NCBI GenBank assembly: GCA_021819255.1
Contig: JAKART010000096.1
Location: 1-7,747 of the forward strand
Direction: 5' to 3'
Length of the DNA: 7,747 bases
Source: Acidobacteriota bacterium
GTDB lineage: Bacteria; Acidobacteriota; Terriglobia; Terriglobales; Acidobacteriaceae
Shown here: piece after piece, positions 1 through 6,043 of the stretch
Position numbering within the stretch: position 1 is the stretch's first letter
Layout: each line of letters opens with the position of its first letter
Translations under genes and position numbers: made by a program
The notes under the pieces: generated by a model
What the model was told of the DNA's origin: nothing
What the model saw: only the letters and a program-made list of their open reading frames with translations
Databases searched by the model: none

Positions 1-487
1 CGGTGATCATCTGAATCAGAAATTCAAGGTCGGAGCGCGTGCCATCCTCGGTGGAGAACTCAACGTCATCGGCAAAGGCGCGGGCCAGACGCACCGCCGT
101 GCCCACGTTATCCAAAGCCTGGGCGCGGGTGATGCGCAGTTTAGCCTCCAGATGCAGGTCCGAGCTGGCCAGGAAGACGTGAATGCGATTCTTCCGGGCG
201 TGTTGAACGGCGCGCGCCGCGGCCTCAATATCTTCCCGCCTGCAGCGAGCCAGAGACGCGATGCGGGGCGCTGCGTCGGTTCCGCCGACCTCGCGCGCGA
301 TGGCTTGCACCGAGTGGAAGTCTCCGTGCGAGGCGATGGCGAAGCCGGCTTCCAAGATGTCCACGCCCAGAGAGGCCAACTGATGGGCAAAGCGTAGCTT
401 CTCCGCATGGTGCATGGTGCATCCCGGGGACTGCTCGCCGTCGCGCAAGGTGGTGTCGAAGATCAAGATCTGAGTGTCGGTCGGCAT
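1..487 (-). CDS. leuA: 2-isopropylmalate synthase, N-terminal part (cut by window edge)
   Basis: This encodes the first 162 residues of a DRE-TIM-barrel acyltransferase; the rest lies beyond position 1. The family condenses acetyl-CoA with 2-ketoisovalerate to give 2-isopropylmalate, the first committed step of leucine synthesis, in the cytosol. The signature FDTTLRDGEQSPG at residues 10-22 supplies the catalytic Arg15, the metal ligand Asp16 and Gln19. It is followed by GVDILEAGF, ASHGDFHSVQAIA, HVFLASSDLHLEAKLR and DDVEFSTEDGTRSD, all in the order seen in LeuA. GEQSP fits LeuA better than citramalate synthase (usually GAQ) or homocitrate synthase (usually GEQTAG). The ATG at 485-487 is chosen because the catalytic signature follows at the usual distance; AGGA lies upstream but its spacing is long. 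The gene diverges from the LysR-type gene at 608, with a palindromic operator candidate between them. A second, specialised leuA copy cannot be excluded without the C-terminal regulatory domain. Confidence 0.93.
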   Translation of the reverse strand, partial: MPTDTQILIFDTTLRDGEQSPGCTMHHAEKLRFAHQLASLGVDILEAGFAIASHGDFHSVQAIAREVGGTDAAPRIASLARCRREDIEAAARAVQHARKNRIHVFLASSDLHLEAKLRITRAQALDNVGTAVRLARAFADDVEFSTEDGTRSDLEFLIQMIT

Positions 488-517
488 AGGAGAGAGCGGC
501 CTTTCCTGCTAGACAGA

Positions 518-546
518 ATCATAAAGTACTCTTATGCTGATAGCTA
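518..546 (-). promoter_or_regulatory. candidate leuA promoter
   Basis: Read on the minus strand, TATGAT (518-523) is a good -10 match about 30 bp before the leuA ATG. The hexamer 17 bp upstream (541-546, TAGCTA) is a poor -35, matching three of six consensus bases, and it touches the edge of the inverted repeat at 545-573. A good -10 with a weak -35 beside a palindrome is typical of promoters that need a LysR-type activator. The start of transcription is inferred, not seen. Confidence 0.35.
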
Positions 547-573
547 GATATATTAACTATTCTAATATATCTA
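545..573. promoter_or_regulatory. probable LysR-type operator between leuA and lysR
   Basis: This is a perfect inverted repeat: arm TAGATATATTA at 545-555, 7-bp spacer, arm TAATATATCTA at 563-573. The centre is 559. T553 and A565 sit symmetrically around it and give the T-N11-A pattern typical of LysR-family binding sites. It lies in a conspicuously AT-rich island between divergent leuA and lysR, ending 34 bp before the regulator's start and overlapping the presumed upstream edge of the leuA promoter. The likely function is activation of leuA and autoregulation of lysR. The palindrome is seen directly; binding is inferred. Confidence 0.65.
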
Positions 574-607
574 TCGCGATCGCTGACATTTGCTGGAGCC
601 GGAACGC

Positions 608-1525
608 GTGGATCTGTTTCAACTTGAGACCTTGTTGGCGGTAGCCGAGGAGAGGAGCTTCTCGCGGGCGGCGGCTCGTCTGCACCGGACCCAGTCGGCG
701 GTGAGCCAGGTGGTTGCCAAACTGGAGGCGGAGTTGGGAGAGACTCTGCTGGAGCGGGCCGGAGGCCAGCCGACCGATGCGGGCAAGGTGCTGCTGGAGT
801 ATGCGCAGCGGATGCTGAACCTGCGCAAGGATGCGGGAGCGGCGCTGGTGGACCTGCGCTCGCTGCATCAGGGCCGGCTGGATCTGGCCGCCAATGAGTA
901 CACCTGTCTGTATCTGTTGCCGGTGCTGGATGCCTTTCGCCGCAAGCATCCTCGGATCAAGGTGGCGGTGCAGCGGACGCTGGGAAGCCGGATCGCCGAC
1001 GAGGTCCAGTTGCGCACGGTGGAGATCGGCGTGGTGAGCTTCCGGCCGGCGGATCCGCAGGTGATGTCGACTGTGGTCTATCGCGACGAACTGATGTGTG
1101 TTGTCGCTCCCGGGCATGCCCTGGCCAGGGCGGGTAAGGCGGCTTTGAACCGCTTGGGGAAAGAGACGTTTGTGGCCCATAATGTGCCGTCGCCGCTGCG
1201 CCAGAGGGTGATTGAGACCTTTCAGCGGCGCAAGATTCCTCTCCAGATGGAGGTGGAGCTGCCTTCTTTGGAGGCGATCAAGCGATTCGTCCAGCGTGGC
1301 AATGGGGTGGCGATGGTGCCGCGCTTGACGGTGGAGGGCGAGCTGGAGGCTGGAACGCTGGTGGCCGTGGAGGTCCCCGAGCTGCAGATCGAGCGCAAGC
1401 TGCGCCTGGTTCATCGCCGCGGAGCGGCGCTATCGCACGCCGCCAGGGAGTTTCTGGGCGTGGTCCGGACCCACGCGCTGGAACACGGTGACCCCTTCTG
1501 TTTCGTGATGGAAGGCAGAGGGTAG
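608..1525 (+). CDS. LysR-type transcriptional regulator, divergent from leuA
   Basis: This encodes a 305-aa DNA-binding regulator, a normal length for the LysR family. Residues 1-60 form the winged helix-turn-helix, with the family hallmark FQLETLLAVAEERSFSRAA followed by LHRTQSAVSQVVAKLE and a degenerate LLER-x-GGQPTDAG turn. A linker helix follows at about 61-88, and residues 90-290 form the two-lobed effector-binding domain, including LDLAANEYTCLYLLP and GNGVAMVPRL. I place the start at GTG 608, because GGAG at 595-598 is spaced 9 nt from it and MDLFQLET is a usual family N-terminus. An in-frame TTG at 590 would add six residues but has no ribosome site. Divergence from leuA with a shared palindrome is the classical arrangement, so leuA is the likely target and a leucine-pathway intermediate a possible co-inducer; both are inferences. 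A 12-bp palindrome, GCGGCCGGCCGC, overlaps the stop codon (1525-1536), but there is no T-tract after it. Confidence 0.93.
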   Translation: MDLFQLETLLAVAEERSFSRAAARLHRTQSAVSQVVAKLEAELGETLLERAGGQPTDAGKVLLEYAQRMLNLRKDAGAALVDLRSLHQGRLDLAANEYTCLYLLPVLDAFRRKHPRIKVAVQRTLGSRIADEVQLRTVEIGVVSFRPADPQVMSTVVYRDELMCVVAPGHALARAGKAALNRLGKETFVAHNVPSPLRQRVIETFQRRKIPLQMEVELPSLEAIKRFVQRGNGVAMVPRLTVEGELEAGTLVAVEVPELQIERKLRLVHRRGAALSHAAREFLGVVRTHALEHGDPFCFVMEGRG

Positions 1526-2007
1526 CGGCCGGCCGCCCGGGATGAGCTTGCCGCGCAGTCTTGGGATGGGACAAGCGGGTGGATGAGCCTGCCTGGCCTT
1601 CCCTGCCTGGCCTTCCCTGCCCGGCCTTCCCTGCCTGACCTTCCCTGCCTGGCCTTCCCTGCCTGGCCTTCCCTGCCTGGCCTTCCCTGCTTGGCCCTCC
1701 CGCGTCCGCCGGGCTCGTCTCGCGCTCTGCGGCCGATGCGTCGGACAAGGCGCGGATGCGGGTCACATCGAGAAGCTGGAGAAGGACCGAAAAAAGTGAG
1801 CCGGGGAGCGCATGACGCGATACCGGGATGCGTCCTGAAACGTCTATCTAGAGATTCCAACAGGAACGAGGGTCGGGAATCGACGGTGACGCGCAGGATG
1901 GCGTCCGGTGCAGGTACAATTAGGAGAAAAGCGCGCCGCGTTTACCGGCTGGATGATCGCAGAGATAGCCTGGCCGGCGGTGAGCATGCGAAGGGATTTC
2001 GTCAAGC
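1526..2007. other. intergenic region with minisatellite and beta-barrel leader
   Basis: There is no convincing gene in this 482-bp gap. Open frames crossing it on both strands exist mainly because the 14-bp repeat at 1588-1699 is nearly free of stop codons. The distal part (1700-2007) should contain the promoter of the beta-barrel gene at 2008. TACAAT at 1915-1920 is a possible -10, but no matching -35 is visible. AAGGGA at 1991-1996 is a plausible ribosome site, 11 nt before the ATG. A weak inverted repeat, GATTCC (1852-1857) and GGAATC (1876-1881), may be chance. No intrinsic terminator for lysR was found. Confidence 0.6.
1588..1699. repeat. 14-bp tandem repeat, eight units (minisatellite)
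   Basis: Eight head-to-tail units of consensus CCTGCCTGGCCTTC occupy 112 bp. Units 1, 2, 5, 6 and 7 are identical. Unit 3 (1616-1629) has T to C at position 7. Unit 4 (1630-1643) has G to A at position 9. The last unit (1686-1699) carries two substitutions, as expected at the decaying edge of an array. There are no unique spacers. Because 14 is not a multiple of three, three units make 14 codons, and the minus strand stays open with a GQAGKARQGRPGRE-like repeat peptide that I regard as an artefact. The strand asymmetry is strong, with C and T on the plus strand. The identical units suggest recent expansion by slippage or recombination. Confidence 0.95.
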
Positions 2008-2619
2008 ATGAAGAAGATGATGTTGCTAGGTGCATTGGTGGGTTTATGCACAGCCGCTGTGGGGCACGCGCAGGAGAGCCGGCAGGACGCCAGCATTAGC
2101 TTGTTCGGGGTATACGCCCCCGCGGTCTATGGTCTGGATATTCATCCCATGACCACCACATCCACCGGGGGCATCCTGGCCAGCTACCGTTATATGATGA
2201 CGCCGCGCAGCGAGGTGGAGCTGAACTACTCCTACTTTCAGAACTCGCTGAAGTACTTTGCGATCGCCGAGCCCAACACCCGGTCGCAGGTGCGCGCAGA
2301 AGAGGCTAGCGCCGCCTACGTCTACACGCGCAGCTACAAGCGCTATAACCCGTTTATCGATGCCGGCATCGGCGTAGAGTTCTATATTCCGATTCTGAAC
2401 TATGAGACCACCAATCTGGATTTCAAGATGAGCGTGCAGCCAGGCTTCATCTTTGGCGGGGGACTGGCCTATGAGCTGAGCCCGAGCTGGGATCTCCGCG
2501 TGGAGTATCGCGCCTTCGCCCAGCGCACGCCAACGTTGGGAAATCCATTTGGACTGACCCAGACGAACCGTTACTACGTGCTCATGACTCCGGCCTTGGG
2601 CGTGGCCTACCACTTCTAG
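2008..2619 (+). CDS. small outer-membrane beta-barrel protein
   Basis: This encodes a 203-aa protein that resembles the OmpA/opacity-type single-domain barrels, which span the outer membrane with about eight strands. Residues 1-21 are a signal peptide: a lysine-rich start MKKMM, a hydrophobic core and GHA-Q as a signal-peptidase I site. The mature part alternates polar and hydrophobic or aromatic residues, for example ISLFGVYAPAVYGL, EVELNYSYF, ASAAYVYTRSYKRYNP and WDLRVEYRAF. The protein ends in GVAYHF, and a terminal Phe is the usual BAM recognition signal. The ATG at 2008 is preferred because it gives a complete signal peptide. An intrinsic terminator follows 48 bp after the stop, so it is probably monocistronic at its 3' end. 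It shares RYNP and the A-YHF ending with the convergent gene at 3231-3833. The precise role (porin, adhesin or structural barrel) is unknown. Confidence 0.85.
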   Translation: MKKMMLLGALVGLCTAAVGHAQESRQDASISLFGVYAPAVYGLDIHPMTTTSTGGILASYRYMMTPRSEVELNYSYFQNSLKYFAIAEPNTRSQVRAEEASAAYVYTRSYKRYNPFIDAGIGVEFYIPILNYETTNLDFKMSVQPGFIFGGGLAYELSPSWDLRVEYRAFAQRTPTLGNPFGLTQTNRYYVLMTPALGVAYHF

Positions 2620-2667
2620 ACCGTTCTGCTGCTCTTCTCCGCTGTGGACCTTTCGCAGATCTACCGG

Positions 2668-2706
2668 GCCCATAGGCCGCACCTTGGTGCGGCCTATGGG
2701 CTTTTT
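2668..2706 (+). terminator. intrinsic terminator of the beta-barrel gene
   Basis: The arm GCCCATAGGCCGCACC (2668-2683) is exactly complementary to 2686-2701, giving a 15-bp GC-rich stem closed by a CTTG loop and followed at once by five T (2702-2706). It lies 48 bp after the stop codon at 2619. The opposite strand has no T-tract, so it should stop plus-strand transcription only. Confidence 0.95.
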
Positions 2707-3230
2707 GAGGTTTCAGGCCACGAGGGGCAGCCGTAGACTCTCGTTCCGGGCGGATGCGCGATGGCATTCCGGCTCCGCGCTGTTGGGGTAGGAGCCGAAC
2801 CGACAGCTCCCAGAGCCAGGAGGGTGGACCAAAAAGGGCAGACCAAGAGGGCGGACCAGGAGGACGGATCGGTGAAGATGGTTGGAGGACGGCAAGAGGC
2901 CCACGGCGAAGGGTTCAGCGCCACCCGGCCGGCTTAGCGATTTGCGCGGCGCCGGAAGGATTTTTTTGTAGCCGGCGATAGGGGAGCAGCTTCATCGGCC
3001 GATCATGCCAACAGGGTCGGAGTCCTTTCGCCAGAGTTGGAACCAGCGCGCCGGGGAAGCAGCTTCCAGCATCTTCTGTGCGGTTGATCTTGCTGCGCGG
3101 GACATTCCGCAGCGTCTTGCATCCACGCGCCCGCGCGAACCGGCCATGGAAGTTGGAGGCTGGAGAGGGAGCCTGAAGTTGAGATCCCGTTCTCCCTGCG
3201 CAAGGAAGATGCTCTCCGGGGCAAATCCTG
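2707..3230. other. intergenic region between convergent beta-barrel genes
   Basis: I see no convincing gene in these 524 bp. Several frames are open, but their translations are rich in Arg, Pro, Gly and Ser without domain-like patterns, and they have no good ribosome sites. Visible structures are a short imperfect tandem repeat (2821-2872), a T7 run at 2961-2967 lying inside a weak 6-bp inverted repeat (2950-2955 and 2972-2977), and a 10-bp palindrome ATCGGCCGAT at 2994-3003. No clear terminator for the minus-strand gene ending at 3231 was found. Confidence 0.55.
2821..2872. repeat. short imperfect tandem repeat, 12-14 bp period
   Basis: Four degenerate units start at 2821, 2835, 2848 and 2861, each of the form AGGgcgGAcCaag. 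Lengths are 14, 13, 13 and 12 bp, and most substitutions are transitions. It is purine-rich on the plus strand. It may be an old simple-sequence array; no function is visible. Confidence 0.55.
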
Positions 3231-3833
3231 CTATTGGATGAGGTTTCCACCGGTGAAGTGATACGCGATGCCCGCCTCATACAGGATGGGCGTCAGGCCG
3301 TGGGGGAGATAGATGTCCGTGCCTGGGCCTCCGCTGTTCGGCGGGCCCTTGAGTCCACCGGTGAACCAGTTCTGGTACTCCATGCCCAGCCGGATGCTCA
3401 AGCGCGAGGAGATCCCGGTATCCACACCGGCGCCAAAACCCAGCCAGTTATAGCCGAGGCTGGTGTTGCCCTGATAGAACTGCGCTATGGAATCAAACGT
3501 GCCTCGGCCGGCCAGGCCATTGAGGTATGGGTTGTAGCGGCCATAGGTGCGGTGGTATCGAACGCCGTAGCCGATCGACCATTCTTTGGCTGGGGAGTGC
3601 TGAAGGATGTCGATGGAGTGGAAGTCCACGGTGGCTCCCCAGTGAGGGGTGAAGTCAAAGGTACCGAAGAGTCCGTAGCCCAGGGCGTCCTGAGGTGTGT
3701 AGTCGGGGTAGCCGAAGGTGAACGTGCCTCCGGCCTGCACATCCACCAGGCGAGTTGCGCCGGGCATGTTCTGGCCCAGAGCCAACGAAGAGCACACGAT
3801 CCATATCGCCAGAGCAATGACTGTACGTTTCAA
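3231..3833 (-). CDS. second small outer-membrane beta-barrel protein
   Basis: This encodes a 200-aa secreted protein with a barrel-like pattern of short amphipathic strands: TFTFGYPDY, YGLFGTFDFTPHWGATVDFHS, WSIGYGVRYHRTYGRYNPY, LGFGAGVDTGI and LSIRLGMEYQNW. Residues 1-20 are a signal peptide (KR, a hydrophobic core, then LALG-Q). The single Cys14 does not sit in a lipobox. The start is TTG at 3831-3833, chosen because GGAGG lies 7 nt upstream and the signal peptide begins there. YGRYNPY (97-103) and EAGIAYHF (186-193) match YKRYNPF and ALGVAYHF of the barrel at 2008-2619, which points to the same broad family. Unlike that protein it runs seven residues past the YHF (TGGNLIQ), so the terminal BAM signal is not exactly at the C-terminus. 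Upstream sequence is AT-rich; a promoter is not clear. The substrate or role is unknown. Confidence 0.82.
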   Translation of the reverse strand: MKRTVIALAIWIVCSSLALGQNMPGATRLVDVQAGGTFTFGYPDYTPQDALGYGLFGTFDFTPHWGATVDFHSIDILQHSPAKEWSIGYGVRYHRTYGRYNPYLNGLAGRGTFDSIAQFYQGNTSLGYNWLGFGAGVDTGISSRLSIRLGMEYQNWFTGGLKGPPNSGGPGTDIYLPHGLTPILYEAGIAYHFTGGNLIQ

Positions 3834-3840
3834 TGGATGG

Positions 3841-3845
3841 CCTCC
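3841..3845 (-). promoter_or_regulatory. ribosome binding site fixing a TTG start
   Basis: On the minus strand GGAGG (3845 to 3841) lies 7 nt before the TTG at 3833. It is one of the best Shine-Dalgarno matches in the window and supports TTG as initiator of the beta-barrel gene; no ATG or GTG competes in a suitable place. Confidence 0.75.
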
Positions 3846-4046
3846 ACTGGCCGGAGTTTAGGGATCATCTGCGCGTTCAGTTTAGATGAAGATTAACAGG
3901 AATTACCAGTGATATTTGATGAAATTCTAATAATGCAAGTAGTTTTGAAGGTACCTGGGAAGATCTCGAAGGCCTTACAAGCGACAGGCTCGAATAGCTT
4001 AGAAAAAACTCACAATTGCGATCTCGCAACACGTCGCGGAGGGCTC

Positions 4047-4158
4047 GACCATTTTCCCTGAAGGTGTAAGCAAGGGGAACGACTCCTGTGGGCGTTTTCC
4101 TCAATGAAAACGCCACGGAACGCCCGCTTCCGTACACCCATCATCAGGGAAAATGGTC
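4047..4158. repeat. 112-nt nested inverted-repeat element (possible structured RNA or small mobile element)
   Basis: Three helices stack inside one another. The outer arms GACCATTTTCCCTGA (4047-4061) and 4144-4158 are perfectly complementary over 15 bp. Inside them GGTGTA (4063-4068) pairs with TACACC (4133-4138). Innermost, 4084-4099 pairs with 4106-4119 through 14 bp with bulged T4087 and G4090, closed by a CTCAAT loop; its tip is the 9-bp GGCGTTTTC and GAAAACGCC. The element lies 97 bp beyond the stop of the M48-like gene and would be transcribed with its mRNA. There is no T-tract on either side, so it is not a standard intrinsic terminator. It could be a mRNA 3' stabiliser, a small RNA, or a MITE/REP-like palindromic element. 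The pairing is seen directly; the function is unknown. Confidence 0.75.
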
Positions 4159-4255
4159 TAGATTCCCGCCGAGGCCATGGTTTGGCTGGCCTGGACTGTG
4201 TCTTTAGAAAGTGGGTGCACGGGCCCCAGGAAGAGCAGGGCCCGCGCAGCGGCCG

Positions 4256-6043
4256 CTACGGGTGCGGTTGGGCGGCAGGAGCGTTTGCGGCAGCAGCGCC
4301 CGCGGCTGCGGGAGCGGCAGGAGCGTTCGGGTCGACGGGGGGCTTCCAGTAGGACAAGTTGACCGAGACGGGGGTGAGCTCAAACGGCATCTTGTCGCGG
4401 GCGCTCAACAGAGGCTCCTGAGCGGCATCGAGCTTGATGACCTGATCCGTCCAGGGATCATTGCGCAGGAATGCGTTGAGCGGCTCGGCGGCCACCTGTT
4501 TCAGGTCAGTGTTGTTGAGCTTGGGCGCCTTGGACAGGATGGCCTGGAGCCAGAAGGTGCCATCGGGCTTGACCAGGCTGTCGCCAAGCTGGGGCGTGGT
4601 GAGAGCGTGGAGGCCCTTTTCGCGCGCCTGGAGCTGCTGCAGGTAAAGGCCAAAGTACTGCTGGCCGTCGGCCAGATCCTTGACGCTGAGAAGTTCAAGG
4701 CACTTTTTGGCCGCGGCGGTGTCATCGGCATCGGTGTGGCCCAGGGGCAGGCGCTGGAAGGCGGACTCGGGGGGAAACAGCAGCCGATCACTGAAGGCGT
4801 ATTTGGTATCAATGTGATGGCCCAGGACGATCTGCGCCACCTGGAAGGCCAGGATCGCGTTGAGGTTTCCCATCTGCTGCGCGCCGTCAGAGGTGATCAC
4901 GGCGGTGGTGTCAATCAGGCCCTTGGAGATGAGGATGGTATTTCCCACGGCCACGGACTCGAGCGGCTCGGTCAGCAGGGTGCGAACCCGAATGGGACGG
5001 TCGATGGGAATCTGGTTGTACGCCAGGATGTTGTTCGCCAACTCGGCAAGGACCTTGTCGAAGTCACTCGGAGCATCGATGAGACCGGCGGAGAAGAGAC
5101 GCTCAATGACATTGTCTTCGGCCTGCTCGATCCACGCCCTCTGGGCGCCCAGCGGGCTCAGATTGCCGTTCTGCTGGCTCTCATCGGTGGCGCCTTCCAC
5201 CTCGATGTCGGCCTGATCCTGGTCAGCGGTGGGAACGCTGAGAGAGTAGCCCCAGATCTGATTGATCGCCTTGAACTTGAGGCTGTGCTCAGGGCTTCTC
5301 GGATCCGTCTCTTCGATGTAAGAGGCGGTGGGAAGCCAGAGGTTGTCGGCCACTTCGGTGCGGACAGAGTTGAAGTGGAAGTACTCGTTGATGTTGTCTT
5401 TCTCGCCGCCGGCCAGATCGCCGTCATACCGAACGATGTTGCCGCCATCGCGCTCCACCCAGATCCGGCCAAAGAAGCGGCCGGGAACCTTCCTGATGGG
5501 AACAACGTCGAAGACTTCCGTTGGCACGGTGCCCAGAAACTCGTTGCGCAGGAAGGTGAAGTGGTAGTGATTGCGGTCAAATCCGGTGCTGTCGATGACG
5601 ATCATGCGCACAAAGCCGGCTTCGTTGTAGCGCAGATGAAGCTCTTTGGAGACGCCGGTAAGGTAGGCCAGAGAGTGATGGAAGCGTCCTGCTCTGTCAT
5701 GTCCTCCATTGGAAAAGCCCTCTTCGCCGATCACCTTGCCGAAGTCCACCCGCGCCAGGAAGTGCTGATCGCTCTCGACGGTCTGGCCCATCACCGGGTC
5801 GGGGCGCATGTTTTGAATGTAGGTCTCAACGATCGGACTGCGAGCCCGCAGGGTCTTGACGATGACCGCCTCGCGAGCGATTGCCTTGTTGACCAAGGCG
5901 TCCTGAGCCGGTGTGAGCTTGCGCCCATAAAGATGGTCCATCTCTTGCTTCTTCTTTTTATGCGAGAAGACCGAGGCGTGCAGCGCCGAGGCTGCCAGAA
6001 CAGAGAGGGCCATGGCGGTGACGAATTTCGATGGGAGGTTCAT
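4256..6043 (-). CDS. secreted M48-like protein with degenerate catalytic motif (probable pseudopeptidase)
   Basis: This encodes a 595-aa exported protein. The start is ATG 6041-6043, because MNLPSKFVTAMALSVLAASALHA is a good signal peptide; the frame stays open 30 codons further upstream, but that extension is polar and would bury the signal. Residues 32-300 form a beta-rich N-terminal region (DHLYGRKLTPAQDALVNKAI, then RFFGRIWVERDGGNIVRYDG and LWLPTASYIEE) that I cannot name. Residues about 310-480 resemble the M48 peptidase core: ESVAVGNTILISKGLIDTT corresponds to the strand and helix before the active site, and NAILAFQVAQIVLGHH to the HExxH helix. The zinc and catalytic residues are replaced (F400, Q401, Q404), and the downstream ExEAD glutamate appears as D438 in TDADDTA. 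Hydrolysis is therefore unlikely; a chaperone- or BepA-like scaffold role in the envelope is possible. The C-terminus (570-595) is Pro/Ala-rich. The gene follows the TonB-like gene on the same strand after 235 bp. Confidence 0.8.
   Translation of the reverse strand: MNLPSKFVTAMALSVLAASALHASVFSHKKKKQEMDHLYGRKLTPAQDALVNKAIAREAVIVKTLRARSPIVETYIQNMRPDPVMGQTVESDQHFLARVDFGKVIGEEGFSNGGHDRAGRFHHSLAYLTGVSKELHLRYNEAGFVRMIVIDSTGFDRNHYHFTFLRNEFLGTVPTEVFDVVPIRKVPGRFFGRIWVERDGGNIVRYDGDLAGGEKDNINEYFHFNSVRTEVADNLWLPTASYIEETDPRSPEHSLKFKAINQIWGYSLSVPTADQDQADIEVEGATDESQQNGNLSPLGAQRAWIEQAEDNVIERLFSAGLIDAPSDFDKVLAELANNILAYNQIPIDRPIRVRTLLTEPLESVAVGNTILISKGLIDTTAVITSDGAQQMGNLNAILAFQVAQIVLGHHIDTKYAFSDRLLFPPESAFQRLPLGHTDADDTAAAKKCLELLSVKDLADGQQYFGLYLQQLQAREKGLHALTTPQLGDSLVKPDGTFWLQAILSKAPKLNNTDLKQVAAEPLNAFLRNDPWTDQVIKLDAAQEPLLSARDKMPFELTPVSVNLSYWKPPVDPNAPAAPAAAGAAAANAPAAQPHP

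Larger units (their letters stand above)
3834..4255. other. intergenic region, AT-rich leader plus structured element
   Basis: This 422-bp gap separates the start of the beta-barrel gene (3833) from the stop of the M48-like gene (4256), both on the minus strand. The part from about 3880 to 4020 is clearly more AT-rich than its surroundings and should contain the promoter of the barrel gene. On the minus strand TTGCAT (3933-3938) is a possible -35, but the -10 (ATATCA, 3910-3915) is poor. A 6-bp hairpin (4016-4029, arms TTGCGA and TCGCAA) precedes six T on the minus strand by 7 nt, too far for a good terminator. The main feature is the nested inverted repeat at 4047-4158. Confidence 0.55.

Noticed and set aside
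557..1414. A 285-codon minus-strand frame opposite the LysR-type gene
   Set aside because: Its composition is rich in Gln, His, Arg and Leu with no domain pattern; the plus-strand frame is an unmistakable LysR-type protein.
1588..1699. CRISPR array
   Set aside because: Units are 14 bp, contiguous and without unique spacers; no cas genes are present.
1797..1799. C-terminal remnant of a gene (a frame ending HIEKLEKDRKK before a TGA)
   Set aside because: The protein-like stretch is only about a dozen residues, has no start and is preceded by repeat DNA; chance is more likely.
1278..1860. Minus-strand frames with a GQAGKARQGRPGRE-like repeat peptide, and a plus-strand frame at 1583-2011
   Set aside because: The repeat peptide appears in more than one frame, as expected from a stop-poor 14-bp DNA repeat. 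There is no signal peptide, ribosome site or domain.
2044..2682. A 212-codon minus-strand frame opposite the first beta-barrel gene
   Set aside because: It would read through the terminator stem and is His/Gln/Gly-rich without motif; the plus-strand product has a signal peptide and a barrel C-terminus.
2950..2977. Terminator around the T7 run
   Set aside because: The T-run lies in the loop of the only inverted repeat there, not after its stem, on either strand.
4003..4029. Intrinsic terminator on the minus strand (6-bp hairpin then T6)
   Set aside because: The stem is short and the T-run begins 7 nt after it, too far for efficient intrinsic termination.
3877..4137. An 86-codon minus-strand frame starting with GTG inside the structured element
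   Set aside because: No ribosome site, it runs through the nested hairpins and the AT-rich gap, and the translation resembles no family I know. It is better explained by the structured element.
4047..4158. Integron attC site
   Set aside because: Neither end shows the RYYYAAC or GTTRRRY core, and no integrase or gene cassette is nearby.
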